Shown here piece after piece: positions 33,168 through 42,096 of a DNA stretch of 64,000 bases. This DNA comes from Leptospira paudalimensis (lineage in GTDB: Bacteria; Spirochaetota; Leptospiria; Leptospirales; Leptospiraceae). Where the stretch lies: contig NZ_JAMQPR010000003.1 of the NCBI RefSeq assembly GCF_026151345.1, forward strand, positions 11,339 through 75,338. The letters are read 5' to 3'. How positions within the stretch are numbered: the stretch's first letter is position 1; every line of letters begins with the position of its first letter. The notes under the pieces were generated by a model. The model had not been told where the DNA came from. It did no database searches and was given only the letters and a program-made list of their open reading frames with translations. A program made the translations under genes and the position numbers.

Positions 33168-33803
33168 TCATTTCGATTCGCCAGTTTTTTCTATTTCTGT
33201 TTGGAATACTTCTAACCAAGACTTTACAGTCTCTACAGTTCGAAAATAATGTGCATTCTCTTCTGAATCGAATTGATATGGATTGCTCTTGAAATTCTCA
33301 ATAGAATACATATCATGCAAAAAAAGTAAAAGCAATGACATAGGTGCACGCAAGCGGGCATTAATTAAAACGAATGCAGTCATTCTTTCTTGAGGTATTT
33401 TTAAAAATAATGGTTTCAGGTGATTGTTATATAAACTTTCAGGTTCGGGTGTCCTGAAATAAGACTTTGGAATATTTAATGAGTCGAATAATTTCTCTAA
33501 TAAATCTCGAACTCCAACAATTGGAAAATCTAGATTGTCTTCTCCCCCCGGATTTTCTCCAAAAAAAGGATCAGCTATTGTCATTTTCAATAGCGCTTGG
33601 CTTTCGAAAAATTTTCCATTAGTAATAAAGTCACGATAAGTGCAGTAAATTGAAAAAATTCCAAATTTTGTAGCATCATAGTATCCACTTTGCATTGCCT
33701 GGATTGTTTTTATTAAATTTCGATTTGGACTGAATACGTCATTTCCTGCCGGAGTTTTGACTCCGTCTAAATAGAAATTCCCTTCTTTTTCGATGATAGC
33801 CAT
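33168..33803 (-). CDS. Hypothetical protein (211 aa)
   Basis: It starts at ATG 33803 after a near-perfect AGGAGG ribosome-binding site five bases upstream. The protein begins MAIIEKEGNFYLDGVKTPAG and is mixed alpha/beta without signal peptide; the middle region (ARLRAPMSLLLLFLHDMYSIENF) is hydrophobic but probably a buried helix. No family was recognised. A palindrome copy lies 56 bases upstream, followed by a TATAAT-like -10 sequence. Confidence 0.6.
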   Translation of the reverse strand: MAIIEKEGNFYLDGVKTPAGNDVFSPNRNLIKTIQAMQSGYYDATKFGIFSIYCTYRDFITNGKFFESQALLKMTIADPFFGENPGGEDNLDFPIVGVRDLLEKLFDSLNIPKSYFRTPEPESLYNNHLKPLFLKIPQERMTAFVLINARLRAPMSLLLLFLHDMYSIENFKSNPYQFDSEENAHYFRTVETVKSWLEVFQTEIEKTGESK

Positions 33804-33859
33804 TGGCACCTCCTAGGTCGTGTTATACTCTAGATTATATAATAGCAGGTCAAGTAAAG

Positions 33860-33876
33860 CGGAAGAATTTTTTCCG
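33860..33876 (-). promoter_or_regulatory. CGGAAA-N5 palindrome, copy 6
   Basis: On the plus strand: CGGAAG, AATTT, TTTCCG. It lies 56 bases before the minus-strand start at 33803, with TATAAT about 20 bases downstream in the direction of that gene. Confidence 0.45.
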
Positions 33877-34019
33877 ATTTTAAAGTTTAGATATGAAAAG
33901 ATTCAAACATAATTTTTTTTCTATCAAGAAACCTCCGGAAATACTCCGCAAGCGAATAAAAGTGATCCGATTGCTAATGAATACTATTATGTGAAGTTAG
34001 ATTCTTATGATAACGGAGG

Positions 34020-34376
34020 ATGAATAATCTGACTAATGATGATATCTTAGATTTAGATAATTCAATTGTGCAAACGCATGAATTCACTTATATTGGAAAG
34101 AATATAGCAATCCTTCTAAAATTGAGGAACAAGACTCTACATCTGAAGGTTCTCCGAATGAATACGAGACATGAAAACGGAGATATTTATTGTTCCGATT
34201 TTTCATTTATGGATTATTCAGATAAAAAGTTTGGATATCTATCTTTACCAAAGGATATTGTAAAAGACAGACCATTTACTACAAAGTACGAAAATGTGAG
34301 TTTAGCAGTTTTTAATCAATTCTGTGAAGTTATTGCATATTTTGACTTATATGAAAAAATATACGATTACAAATAG
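34020..34376 (+). CDS. Hypothetical protein (118 aa)
   Basis: A 118-residue protein starting MNNLTNDDILDLD, mixed beta-rich (TYIGKNIAILLKLRNKTLHLKVLRM) with no signal peptide. GGAGG directly abuts the ATG, an unusually short spacing, and the ATG overlaps the TGA of a short upstream frame (33913-34023, ending YYYVKLDSYDNGG) as ATGA. That frame could be the relic of a longer partner gene, as in toxin-immunity pairs, but this is a guess. No family is recognised. Confidence 0.45.
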   Translation: MNNLTNDDILDLDNSIVQTHEFTYIGKNIAILLKLRNKTLHLKVLRMNTRHENGDIYCSDFSFMDYSDKKFGYLSLPKDIVKDRPFTTKYENVSLAVFNQFCEVIAYFDLYEKIYDYK

Positions 34377-34410
34377 TATTGCATTTGCAGCTGAAATGAA
34401 TGATAAATTT

Positions 34411-34427
34411 CGGAAACAAATTTTCCG
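34411..34427 (+). promoter_or_regulatory. CGGAAA-N5 palindrome, copy 7
   Basis: CGGAAA, CAAAT, TTTCCG: a perfect inverted repeat 33 bases before ATG 34461. TATGGAGTA follows at the same distance as in copy 5; here GGAG is the likely ribosome-binding site. Confidence 0.55.
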
Positions 34428-34460
34428 AGTTTTGGTTATTTATGGAGTAATATCAGTTAT

Positions 34461-35153
34461 ATGAAAATACTTGCGATCGGTGATATTCATGGAAGAAAGA
34501 TATGGAAAAACATTCAATTTGATCATTATGATCAAGTGATCTTTCTCGGAGATTATCTTGATTCTCATCGTCTTTCCAATGATGACATCCTAGGAAATCT
34601 AGAAGAATTAATCAAGTTACAGGAATCTCAACAAAATATATCTTTTTTGATTGGCAACCACGATCTTCAATATACCGATCCCGAATTTGTTGGGTTAGTC
34701 TCTGGATATCGCGAATCATGCTTCATGGAAGCCTACGAATTGTTACATCTATTGAAATGGAAATTTGCAATCGAATTAGATAATGTTTTATATACGCATG
34801 CCGGTCTTCTAAAAGCTTTTTATGAATCAATCCCTCCGACTAGCAATCAAATTTCAGAAACAATCAATAGTGCAGGTTTTAGTAACCCTTACTATTTTTT
34901 AACGACATTACATCCATTAAGAGGGGGAGCATCACGAGCAAGTAGCTCGATATGGTGTGATTTTAGAGAAATTCTTGCCGAAGAAAATCCGATTCCGATC
35001 AACCAAGTATTCGGTCATTCTGCACGGGAAGGTGGGCAAATGGATCGTAAAGCAGAGTATTGGCGAATTTGTATCGATGTGCTAACTAAATACAAAAATG
35101 CCTATGAAATCGTCGATGGGGAAGAACCTAAGGTAGTTAGTTTACAGGAGTAG
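34461..35153 (+). CDS. Calcineurin-like metallophosphoesterase
   Basis: A 230-residue protein with the metallophosphoesterase motifs in order: GDIHGR (7-12), IFLGDYLDSH (about 27-36), LIGNHDLQY (about 60-68), LYTHAGL (about 111-117), and FGHSAREGG near the end. These bind a di-metal centre that hydrolyses phosphomonoesters, diesters or nucleotides. The size and motif spacing resemble bacterial Ser/Thr protein phosphatase-like and diadenosine tetraphosphatase-like enzymes; the substrate is unknown. The gene is isolated, with its own palindrome upstream. Confidence 0.8.
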   Translation: MKILAIGDIHGRKIWKNIQFDHYDQVIFLGDYLDSHRLSNDDILGNLEELIKLQESQQNISFLIGNHDLQYTDPEFVGLVSGYRESCFMEAYELLHLLKWKFAIELDNVLYTHAGLLKAFYESIPPTSNQISETINSAGFSNPYYFLTTLHPLRGGASRASSSIWCDFREILAEENPIPINQVFGHSAREGGQMDRKAEYWRICIDVLTKYKNAYEIVDGEEPKVVSLQE

Positions 35154-35236
35154 GATAGGGGATTTCTTTAGTAAATATAACAAATCATTTTGAAATTCTC
35201 AGTCAATCTTTCAATTTGTTCTACTTAACGTCTTAA

Positions 35237-35722
35237 TCAGTTGATGATTCCATCTTTTTTCATTTGAAGATATTTCTCCAATGTATCTTTAAATTCTTTC
35301 ATCAAAACGGGTTGATTCTCTAAAAATACTTTCAAATAAGTAGAATGTCCATTAGTACCGAATTGTTTTACAACATCAAACGCTTCTACTCTTAATTGTA
35401 AGAACATCGGTCGTTCCACAAGAGGTTCTATCTCAAAAACTATGTTTTTAGCGATCCCAAAATCCAAAAGTGGATATAATTTTACTTTCTTAAGATTTTC
35501 TTTCATATGATGATAATCTATTTTGTAAACCATTTCTATATAATTAAATAGATCATTAACACTCTTACTCTGTGTAATTTGTGACTCTCTCCAATCAGTT
35601 TCTATTTTTTGATCTGTTAGTGCGAGAAAAAGGAAAGATGCCTTATCATCGATAAGAGAATCAGGATATTGCAAATCTTTAAGAATTTGTTTGCATTGTC
35701 GCATTTTTTCATCGAGGTCCAT
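35237..35722 (-). CDS. Hypothetical protein, possibly related to the BsuBI/PstI N-terminal domain
   Basis: 161 residues. The pattern FLFLALTDQKIETDWRES, FNYIEMVYKIDYHHM, KLYPLLDFGIAKN and VKQFGTNG...LEKYLQMKK loosely follows the N-terminal helical domain of BsuBI/PstI restriction enzymes, with loss of the conserved NTRET region. The catalytic domain is absent. It may be a remnant, a DNA-binding fragment or an unrelated protein. A palindrome copy lies 35 bases upstream with a TATAGT -10-like element. Confidence 0.45.
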   Translation of the reverse strand: MDLDEKMRQCKQILKDLQYPDSLIDDKASFLFLALTDQKIETDWRESQITQSKSVNDLFNYIEMVYKIDYHHMKENLKKVKLYPLLDFGIAKNIVFEIEPLVERPMFLQLRVEAFDVVKQFGTNGHSTYLKVFLENQPVLMKEFKDTLEKYLQMKKDGIIN

Positions 35723-35757
35723 ATGATTTATATGTTAGCTATACTATATTTGATTTT

Positions 35758-35774
35758 CGGAAAAATAAGTTCCG
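35758..35774 (-). promoter_or_regulatory. CGGAAA-N5 palindrome, copy 8
   Basis: CGGAAA, AATAA, GTTCCG, 35 bases before the minus-strand start at 35722. A TATAGT hexamer lies nine bases after it in the gene direction. Confidence 0.5.
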
Positions 35775-35966
35775 ACGTATAATTTTAACGGTATCAAAAT
35801 CGTAGGATTTAGAGTAAATTGTGGAATCAGTCTTAAGCGCCTCCGCTTTAGCAGATAATTTAAAGACACTTGCAATTAGGGGATTTCTTAAGATAAATCA
35901 TGTTTAACTAGAACATATTTATTAATCTAATGAATTAAACCAATGCTTCCCAGAATTTCCACATAA

Positions 35967-35983
35967 CGGACAAACTTATTCCG
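35967..35983 (+). promoter_or_regulatory. CGGAAA-N5 palindrome, copy 9
   Basis: CGGACA, AACTT, ATTCCG, 49 bases before ATG 36033 of the AAA+ gene. It is more degenerate but keeps the 5-base spacer and outer CGG/CCG. Confidence 0.4.
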
Positions 35984-36032
35984 AATCGAGACTACCAATC
36001 GGGTATTCTATTCCTTAAGAAAGGAGATAAGG

Positions 36033-38267
36033 ATGCCCAGAAAAAAAATAAAAGAATCTCTATTTGAATCCTCAGAGAAAGAGGATTTGCAGTTACTCCA
36101 CTATTTTGTGGGAAAAAATCTAAGTAAGTTTGACTCATTCGGAAAAACAAGGCTTGAAACTCTGTATTCCCTCTATGACACGAAAGCTAAGAAGACACTC
36201 GTTGAGAAAATTTTTCGTCCTGATGAAATGAAAATGAAAGAGGAGTCAGAAAATGATGAAATAGAACCTAGAAGAGGCCGCAATGGATATTGGGATGATA
36301 CTTACGCAAGTACACAAGGGAAGGACTATTTACCTGATGAATTGGACCAAGATACACAGCAATATTGCAAAAGGAATCCATTTGGAAGAAGAAAAATCTA
36401 TCGACTTTTACAAGAAGAAAGCAATCGGATCACTTCTGACTTTTCCATTCAAGATTCAAAGGCATACCAAAAGATATCATCCACATTCAAGATTCTAGGT
36501 ATCACAAAAGAGTCGATCGAATATGTTCTATTTTTATACACAAGGTCAGCATTTTCTAATTTTGACAATTGGATCTCTCGCTCAATTGATTCGAAAATGA
36601 TTCCTGTCATTGTAAGAGAAGTCACAGGACTCAATCGTTCAGAGTATATGAAAATTACTAATCCTGATGAGAAATGGATCAACTATGGTATTCTCTCACC
36701 TTGTCATGAAAAAGAAGACCCTTGTGAGATTGCAGATTCTTTCTATAATTTTTTAGCAGATGATACACAGGCGACTTTTGGCTTAAAATTTTTGAACCAA
36801 GTCAATGAGGAGACACATCCCGTATCCTCATTCTTCTTGGCTGAGAATGAAGTCGCACGCAACTTATCACTCTTACAAGATGAACAACCATCGAAGATCT
36901 TATTCTATGGTTCTCCTGGATCCGGAAAAACAGAGTTTGCGAAAAGCCTTGTTGCCGAAGTTCAGAAAACCTTATTTAAAATTAACAACAAAGAAGCAGA
37001 AAGCAAAGAAGACAAACGCACTGCTTTAATCGTAGGGACCACTTTATCTGCAGAATCTGGCAATATTCTACTCTTCGATGAGGCCGACGACATTTTGAAT
37101 GAAGGAGGGAAGAGAGGCTTCTTTGAAGAAAAAGTTCCCGAAAAGAAAATTTGGATGAATGAATTTTTAGACCAAATGAAAGGGAAACTGATTATCATAA
37201 CCAATGAGTCAAATTCTATTCATGAATCTGTCTTACGACGATTTGATTATAGTTTAGAGTTTTTTCCAGCAGAACCAAAACGCCGGTTATATTATTGGAA
37301 TCGAGTATTAGAATTAGAAAATGTAAATGATCGTTTAAAGAATTCGGAAGTGGAAGAACTAGCTCATACCTATCCCGCAGGAGTAGGAGGAATTTCCATT
37401 GTTGTAAAAGCTGCAAAGAAGATCTGCAACAATAGAAAGGATGATAAGTTTCTATCTGTAATTAAAGATGTTATGAACAAACACACTCATCTTACAAAAG
37501 GCCGGATTCAGAAATTTACTTTTTCTCCCACTCCCTATGATTCGAAAATCTTACATGTAAATTCTAACTTAGATGATCTTGAGACGTTAATCGAAGAATA
37601 TAAACGAAAATGGGAAGAACCTGAGGAATCCAATCTTGGATCCTTGTGTTTACTCTTTCATGGAAAACCTGGGACAGGAAAAACAGAGTATGCCAAACAT
37701 ATTGCCAAAAAATTCAATTTAGAACTGATGCAAAAACGTGGCTCAGACTTACAGAGTCCATTCGTTGGAATGACAGAAATGCTGATTGCTGACGCGTTCC
37801 AGGAAGCAGAAGCTAAAAAATCAATTTTCTTCTTAGATGAAGCAGATAGTTTCTTTCGAAGTCGAGACCTTGCCGTTCGGTCTTGGGAAGTCACCCAAAC
37901 CAATGAATTTTTGACATGGATGGAAAGTTTTCGTGGAATCTTTATCGCTTCCACTAATTTCATGAAGGACTTTGATCATGCTGCTTTACGTAGGTTCGCT
38001 TGGAAAGGGGAATTTAAGACTTTGCGGAGAGAAGATAAAGTAGAGATCATTAGACAGTATTTCCCTCATCTAACAGAAACTTTGACTTTCCTCGAGAAAG
38101 AAAACATCAAAGAAATTCCAGAGTTAACTGTTGGAGACATTCGAGCTGTATGGAATCGTTTTCGGTTTCGAAATTCAAAACAAATTAGTGGAGAGGAAAT
38201 CATTCAGAGTTTAAAGAGTGAAGTTTCTTTCAAATCCAATACACAAATGAAGTCGATTGGATTCTAG
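36033..38267 (+). CDS. Tandem AAA+ ATPase
   Basis: A 744-residue protein with two AAA+ modules. Module 1 has Walker A GSPGSGKTE (293-301) and Walker B LLFDEADDIL (DEAD 349-352). Module 2 has GKPGTGKTE (544-552), FFLDEADSFF (602-605), sensor ASTNFMKDFDHAALRRF and an arginine-finger-type RR. A 280-residue N-terminal region without recognised fold precedes them. The architecture resembles CDC48/ClpB-like unfoldases in outline, but no closer family is assigned. AAGGAGATAAGGATG gives a strong start. A clear terminator follows. Confidence 0.75.
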   Translation: MPRKKIKESLFESSEKEDLQLLHYFVGKNLSKFDSFGKTRLETLYSLYDTKAKKTLVEKIFRPDEMKMKEESENDEIEPRRGRNGYWDDTYASTQGKDYLPDELDQDTQQYCKRNPFGRRKIYRLLQEESNRITSDFSIQDSKAYQKISSTFKILGITKESIEYVLFLYTRSAFSNFDNWISRSIDSKMIPVIVREVTGLNRSEYMKITNPDEKWINYGILSPCHEKEDPCEIADSFYNFLADDTQATFGLKFLNQVNEETHPVSSFFLAENEVARNLSLLQDEQPSKILFYGSPGSGKTEFAKSLVAEVQKTLFKINNKEAESKEDKRTALIVGTTLSAESGNILLFDEADDILNEGGKRGFFEEKVPEKKIWMNEFLDQMKGKLIIITNESNSIHESVLRRFDYSLEFFPAEPKRRLYYWNRVLELENVNDRLKNSEVEELAHTYPAGVGGISIVVKAAKKICNNRKDDKFLSVIKDVMNKHTHLTKGRIQKFTFSPTPYDSKILHVNSNLDDLETLIEEYKRKWEEPEESNLGSLCLLFHGKPGTGKTEYAKHIAKKFNLELMQKRGSDLQSPFVGMTEMLIADAFQEAEAKKSIFFLDEADSFFRSRDLAVRSWEVTQTNEFLTWMESFRGIFIASTNFMKDFDHAALRRFAWKGEFKTLRREDKVEIIRQYFPHLTETLTFLEKENIKEIPELTVGDIRAVWNRFRFRNSKQISGEEIIQSLKSEVSFKSNTQMKSIGF

Positions 38268-38323
38268 GAGAAGAAGGGAGTATTCCTCCATAAAAAGAAT
38301 CTTGTCATTTCATTCTATGGTAT

Positions 38324-38356
38324 GGGAATCAAATATTAGATTATGTTTTGATTCCC
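38324..38356 (+). terminator. Rho-independent terminator of the AAA+ gene
   Basis: GGGAATCAAA and TTTGATTCCC form a perfect 10-bp stem with a 13-base loop, followed by TTTTTGATTT. It lies 57 bases after the stop codon. Confidence 0.75.
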
Positions 38357-38549
38357 TTTTTGATTTCTAGGATAAATATTAAAAGATAGATTAATTATCT
38401 TATTTGCTTTTATTGATCTTAAATAAACCGTACATTATTTACACCATCTAGCAATGAAAAACGAATCTTTTATGAGTACAAAATTCTACAATACACCAAC
38501 GTTTATGTATTTAGTGCAAGTATTGAAAAATGTTAATAGTTATCTAAAG

Positions 38550-38888
38550 CTAATTGGAAAAAATAAAAAAGTAAATCGAGAGAAACAAGGAAACGATTTG
38601 AACTAGCAAAAAGAATGATGCAAAAATTAGCCAAGTTTTACCAGACTCAAAATTAAGCTTTTTAGTTAAACAAAAAGCAAATTCGAAACCATATACAAAA
38701 TGCGTGAATACGCAACAAATTACTGAAATAAAAGAGAAAATATAAAAACTAAAAGAAAGATCTGCTTGAGTGGGATTGGACGTCCATATACCCCTTCCAG
38801 CTATCATCGCCAATACTAGAATGGAAGCCTGTTTAGAACCGTCCAAAATTACTGAATGAGCTTTTTGAAATTGTTCAATATGATTCAT
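38550..38888 (-). CDS. Small membrane protein, three helices (112 aa)
   Basis: Hydrophobic segments lie at about residues 21-32, 43-68 and 83-110. The N-terminus is soluble and amphipathic (MNHIEQFQKAHSVILDGSKQ). No family is recognised, and the ribosome-binding site is poor. The preceding region between the AAA+ terminator and this gene contains nothing else visible. Confidence 0.5.
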   Translation of the reverse strand: MNHIEQFQKAHSVILDGSKQASILVLAMIAGRGIWTSNPTQADLSFSFYIFSFISVICCVFTHFVYGFEFAFCLTKKLNFESGKTWLIFASFFLLVQIVSLFLSIYFFIFSN

Positions 38889-38947
38889 AATAAATAGAAA
38901 TACCTACTTCAAATTATTCTCATACATTTAAACCAAATTTAAATAAA

Positions 38948-38974
38948 CTTCCGGAAAGAGAATATCACCGGAAG
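38948..38974 (-). terminator. Terminator of the lipoprotein gene
   Basis: CTTCCGG and CCGGAAG pair perfectly over a 13-base loop, followed on the minus strand by a T-rich TTTATTT. It lies 14 bases after the stop of the gene at 38988. Confidence 0.65.
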
Positions 38975-38987
38975 CTTTCAACAAGAG

Positions 38988-39596
38988 TTACTGATAAAGT
39001 TTATCTCTATAGATATCGTTAATAAAATTATCAGGTACGTTTTGATTTGTAATATAGCTTATTTTTCTAAATGGCATTACGAAAAGTAATAGAATTTGTC
39101 TAACTTCAACAACGTCATTTTCATAAGTATATCGCTTGATCTCTTTTCCTTGGTTATAAGCTACAAATTCTGTTTTTCCATTAATTTCGCCGAAAACAGG
39201 AAATAATCCTGCTGTGATCACAAAAAGGGTAGAAGTTAATATAAGTGAACTTGTAGGTTTAACTCTTGAAGTAACTTCAATATTTACCAGATTCTTGCTA
39301 TTTAATTTGCTAACATCATCCAAACCGACAACATACATATTAAATTTTTCAACGCAATTACAACCTGAAATAATTTCACTAAATGCTTGTTTATTAGCAC
39401 GATGCGTTGCTTCAGAAATTACAGCTTTTTCTCCGAGTGCATTGTAATGGTTATAATCTAGAACAAAGTCAACGTTAGAAATTTTTCTATCAATTTTTGC
39501 TGGGTTATAAGCAGGCACATCATTTCTGAGATAAGTTATACAATTACTCATTGAACTAATTACAAAGAAAAGAGGTAATATTTTTAAAATTTTCAT
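38988..39596 (-). CDS. Hypothetical lipoprotein (202 aa)
   Basis: The N-terminus MKILKILPLFFVISSMSNC is a signal peptide ending in a spirochaete-type lipobox, with Cys19 expected to be lipidated. The mature part is beta-rich, with a hydrophobic segment around residues 116-135 (SLILTSTLFVITAGLFPVFG) that may be membrane-associated. No family was recognised. AAGGAATAACATG is a good start, and a terminator follows directly, so the gene is transcribed alone. Confidence 0.7.
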   Translation of the reverse strand: MKILKILPLFFVISSMSNCITYLRNDVPAYNPAKIDRKISNVDFVLDYNHYNALGEKAVISEATHRANKQAFSEIISGCNCVEKFNMYVVGLDDVSKLNSKNLVNIEVTSRVKPTSSLILTSTLFVITAGLFPVFGEINGKTEFVAYNQGKEIKRYTYENDVVEVRQILLLFVMPFRKISYITNQNVPDNFINDIYRDKLYQ

Positions 39597-40280
39597 GTTA
39601 TTCCTTTTGAATTAAATACTGACAGGATTCTGTAAAAATAAATTCTTCTGGTATAAAAAGTCAATTTAGAAATCCATATTTCTTCTTCTTATTTCATAAT
39701 TTTTAAGAACAGAACTTTCTGGTTTATGAACCTCATTTCAATCTAGAAGGGTAACATCCAATGTCGAATCAAGTTTTTAATGAATCAAAATCCATTCTAT
39801 TAATTTTTATTAGAGTTCAATTTAGATTGCTACAAATTGCTTAAGGAGAAATATCTAGGATGCTTAGATTTTTTTATCAACTTTATTTTGATAATTGTAT
39901 CTTCCTATAGAAAGTTTGGTTTTTGATTTTGAATCATTTAATTTTAATTAAATTTAAAAACGAACATCTTGCGAAGAGGTAGAATCTACTTCGATTACAT
40001 TTACTTTTGAAGCATTATTTTGATTTGAGATACTATCTATTATGAAGCAATATGGCACTTCCTATAATGTATATTATGTCGCATTAGATATGGACAATGT
40101 TTTGAGTGTACTCGTACATCCTTTACAGTTTTCGATAGTCAAACTTCTCTATAAGAATGCTTGCCACTCACATGCGTTATACATTTCCTAAAAAAGTTGC
40201 AGAATCACTAAAACTAAATGGACACCAAACATTAGTTTTTTACTTTTAAGTGAATTAAAAACAATGATGGAATATTATAA
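39597..40280. other. Intergenic region, no gene seen
   Basis: 684 very AT-rich bases. A 49-codon frame at 40042-40191 lacks a ribosome-binding site and family, so I do not call it. No repeat, RNA or operator was found. Confidence 0.5.
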
Positions 40281-41405
40281 ATGTTAAACAGAATTTTTTC
40301 ACTATTCTTTCTGATTTTCTTAGTCGCCAATTGTAAAAAAAATGAATCGAACGATGATTTAACCACATTTTTATTCCTGCAACTTGCAACACAACCGACA
40401 AGCACGGCCGTAGTTTCAACGTTCGCTGGACAAGCCACTTCTGGTTTGGTTGATGGAACGGGGACTGCTGCAAAGTTTAAAAACCCGAATGGCATTGCCT
40501 TCGATAGTGCTGGGAATATGTATGTTGCCGATACAGGTAACCATTGTATTCGCAAAATTACAAGTGCAGGTGTTGTCACTGTTTTTGCCGGATCTGATAC
40601 AGGTGTTTCAGGTTTAACGAATGCGACTGGAACTGCCGCCAGATTCAATGAACCATTTGGGATTGTTGTCGATAGTGCTGGAAATGTTTATGTTGGTGAT
40701 TCTATCAATATGTTGATTCGAAAAATCACTAGTGCAGGTGTTGTCACGACTCTTGCAGGTGGTAATGGCGGAACTGGTGCAGTTGATGGAACAGGTGCCG
40801 CTGCTAAGTTCGACCAACCGAAAGGACTTGCGATTGATAGTGCTGACAATATATATGTTGCCGATAGCCAAAATGATGCCATTCGTAAAGTCACAAGTGC
40901 TGGTGTTGTAACTACAATTGCAGGCTCAACACTCTCTGTTTCAGGATTTGTCGATGGAACTGGAACCTCTGCTAGATTCACTCGTCCAACTGGCATTGCT
41001 GTAGATAGTACGGGAAATCTTTACGTGGGAGATACTGATAATAATGCAATTCGAAAAATCACTAGTGCAGGTGTTGTAACGACATTAGCAGGTTCGTCCA
41101 CAGGACTTTCCGGATATGTGAATGCTTCTGGTACAGCTGCTAGGTTCACGCAACCTATTGGAATCACTTTGGATAGTTCAGGTAATCTTTATGTATCTGA
41201 CTCTACAAATAGCGCAATTCGTAAAGTAACTAGTGCTGGCGTAGTGACTTCCATAGCTGGTGCAATCACGCGTATTTCTGGATTTGTAGACGGAATTGGA
41301 TTCAACTCGAGATTTAACCAACCTTATGGAATTGCCACTGATAGTAACGGACACTTATTTGTTGGTGATTACGGAAATAATGCGATACGAAAAATCGTTC
41401 CCTAA
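40281..41405 (+). CDS. NHL-repeat beta-propeller lipoprotein
   Basis: A 374-residue protein. A signal peptide ends in FLVANC (Cys19), a lipobox. The rest consists of six consecutive NHL repeats of about 56 residues, each of the form VVT.(F/L/I)AG...G..(D/N).(T/S)G.....F..P.GI..DS.GN.YV.D..N..IRK(I/V)TSAG, which should close a six-bladed propeller. Such propellers bind proteins or ligands; this one would be exposed at the outer membrane or periplasm. The repeats are also evident at DNA level, so copy number may vary between strains. Confidence 0.85.
   Translation: MLNRIFSLFFLIFLVANCKKNESNDDLTTFLFLQLATQPTSTAVVSTFAGQATSGLVDGTGTAAKFKNPNGIAFDSAGNMYVADTGNHCIRKITSAGVVTVFAGSDTGVSGLTNATGTAARFNEPFGIVVDSAGNVYVGDSINMLIRKITSAGVVTTLAGGNGGTGAVDGTGAAAKFDQPKGLAIDSADNIYVADSQNDAIRKVTSAGVVTTIAGSTLSVSGFVDGTGTSARFTRPTGIAVDSTGNLYVGDTDNNAIRKITSAGVVTTLAGSSTGLSGYVNASGTAARFTQPIGITLDSSGNLYVSDSTNSAIRKVTSAGVVTSIAGAITRISGFVDGIGFNSRFNQPYGIATDSNGHLFVGDYGNNAIRKIVP
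40402..41400 (+). repeat. Six tandem about 168-bp repeats (NHL blades)
   Basis: Near-identical DNA stretches such as ACTAGTGCAGGTGTTGT recur once per unit. Units differ by a few codons in the linker. They could promote slippage or recombination. Confidence 0.7.
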
Positions 41406-41416
41406 AATTTAAGAAC

Positions 41417-41473
41417 AATTGTAAGCTATCTGACTCATGGGAATATTTTTCCAAAGTCAGGTATGCTACAATT
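41417..41473. repeat. Long imperfect inverted repeat after the NHL gene
   Basis: AATTGTAAGCTATCTGACT (41417-41435) pairs with AGTCAGGTATGCTACAATT (41455-41473) with a few mismatches around a 19-base loop that itself contains TGG/CCA. No U tract follows. It could be a terminator-like RNA structure of the NHL gene or a small inserted element. Confidence 0.5.
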
Positions 41474-41544
41474 CCATATTCATAAATAACTAATAATTTC
41501 AAATCAAATCGATCTTATTTTGCTGATACCAGGAGATTTCTTTC

Positions 41545-42096
41545 ATGAAAAAAATATATATTCTTTGTCCGTTATTATTCACTTTATTTTGTTCGAATGC
41601 AGATCATTCAAATGACCAAAAAAAAGAAGCATTGGAACTCAATAAAAAAGCAATCTCAGTAGCGAGTTACAATCCCAAAGAAGCTTTGGAACTATTCCGA
41701 AAAGCTGCAAGTTTAGATCCAAAAAATGTTGATTATATCAATAACCAGGGAGCAATTTTATTAACGTTAAAGGAATATGAAAAAGCAATTCCCCTTTTCA
41801 AATCAGCAATCCAATTGGACGAAAAATACGCCAGAGGACATTACAATTTAGGAGTTTGTTATTCAGAGATGGGTGATTACAATTCCTCTGTCAAAAATTA
41901 TAAAAAAGCAATTTTATATTCACCAGGCGGGGAAAATCTTGAAGCTCGGTTTAATTTAGGTGCTGCCTATGCAAAATTGAAGAAAAAAAAGGAAGCCATT
42001 CAAGAATTCAAATTATTCCTTTCAAAAGCACAACCATCAAATAACCAAGCGATTGAAGAAGCCAAAAAGCGTATTAAGGAATTAGAAAAAAAATAA
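41545..42096 (+). CDS. TPR-repeat lipoprotein (183 aa)
   Basis: The signal peptide MKKIYILCPLLFTLFC ends in a lipobox (Cys16). About four tetratricopeptide repeats follow (for example ALELFRKAASLDPKNVDYINNQGAILLTLKEYEKAIPLFKSA is one and a half repeats, with the standard G/A/Y positions). TPR proteins scaffold protein complexes. AGGAGATTTCTTTCATG is a strong start. It is convergent with the Yip1-like gene, the stop codons meeting directly. Confidence 0.8.
   Translation: MKKIYILCPLLFTLFCSNADHSNDQKKEALELNKKAISVASYNPKEALELFRKAASLDPKNVDYINNQGAILLTLKEYEKAIPLFKSAIQLDEKYARGHYNLGVCYSEMGDYNSSVKNYKKAILYSPGGENLEARFNLGAAYAKLKKKKEAIQEFKLFLSKAQPSNNQAIEEAKKRIKELEKK

Noticed and set aside
40042..40191. 49-codon frame before the NHL gene
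   Set aside because: No ribosome-binding site, no family, and it lies in a very AT-rich gap; it is most likely chance.
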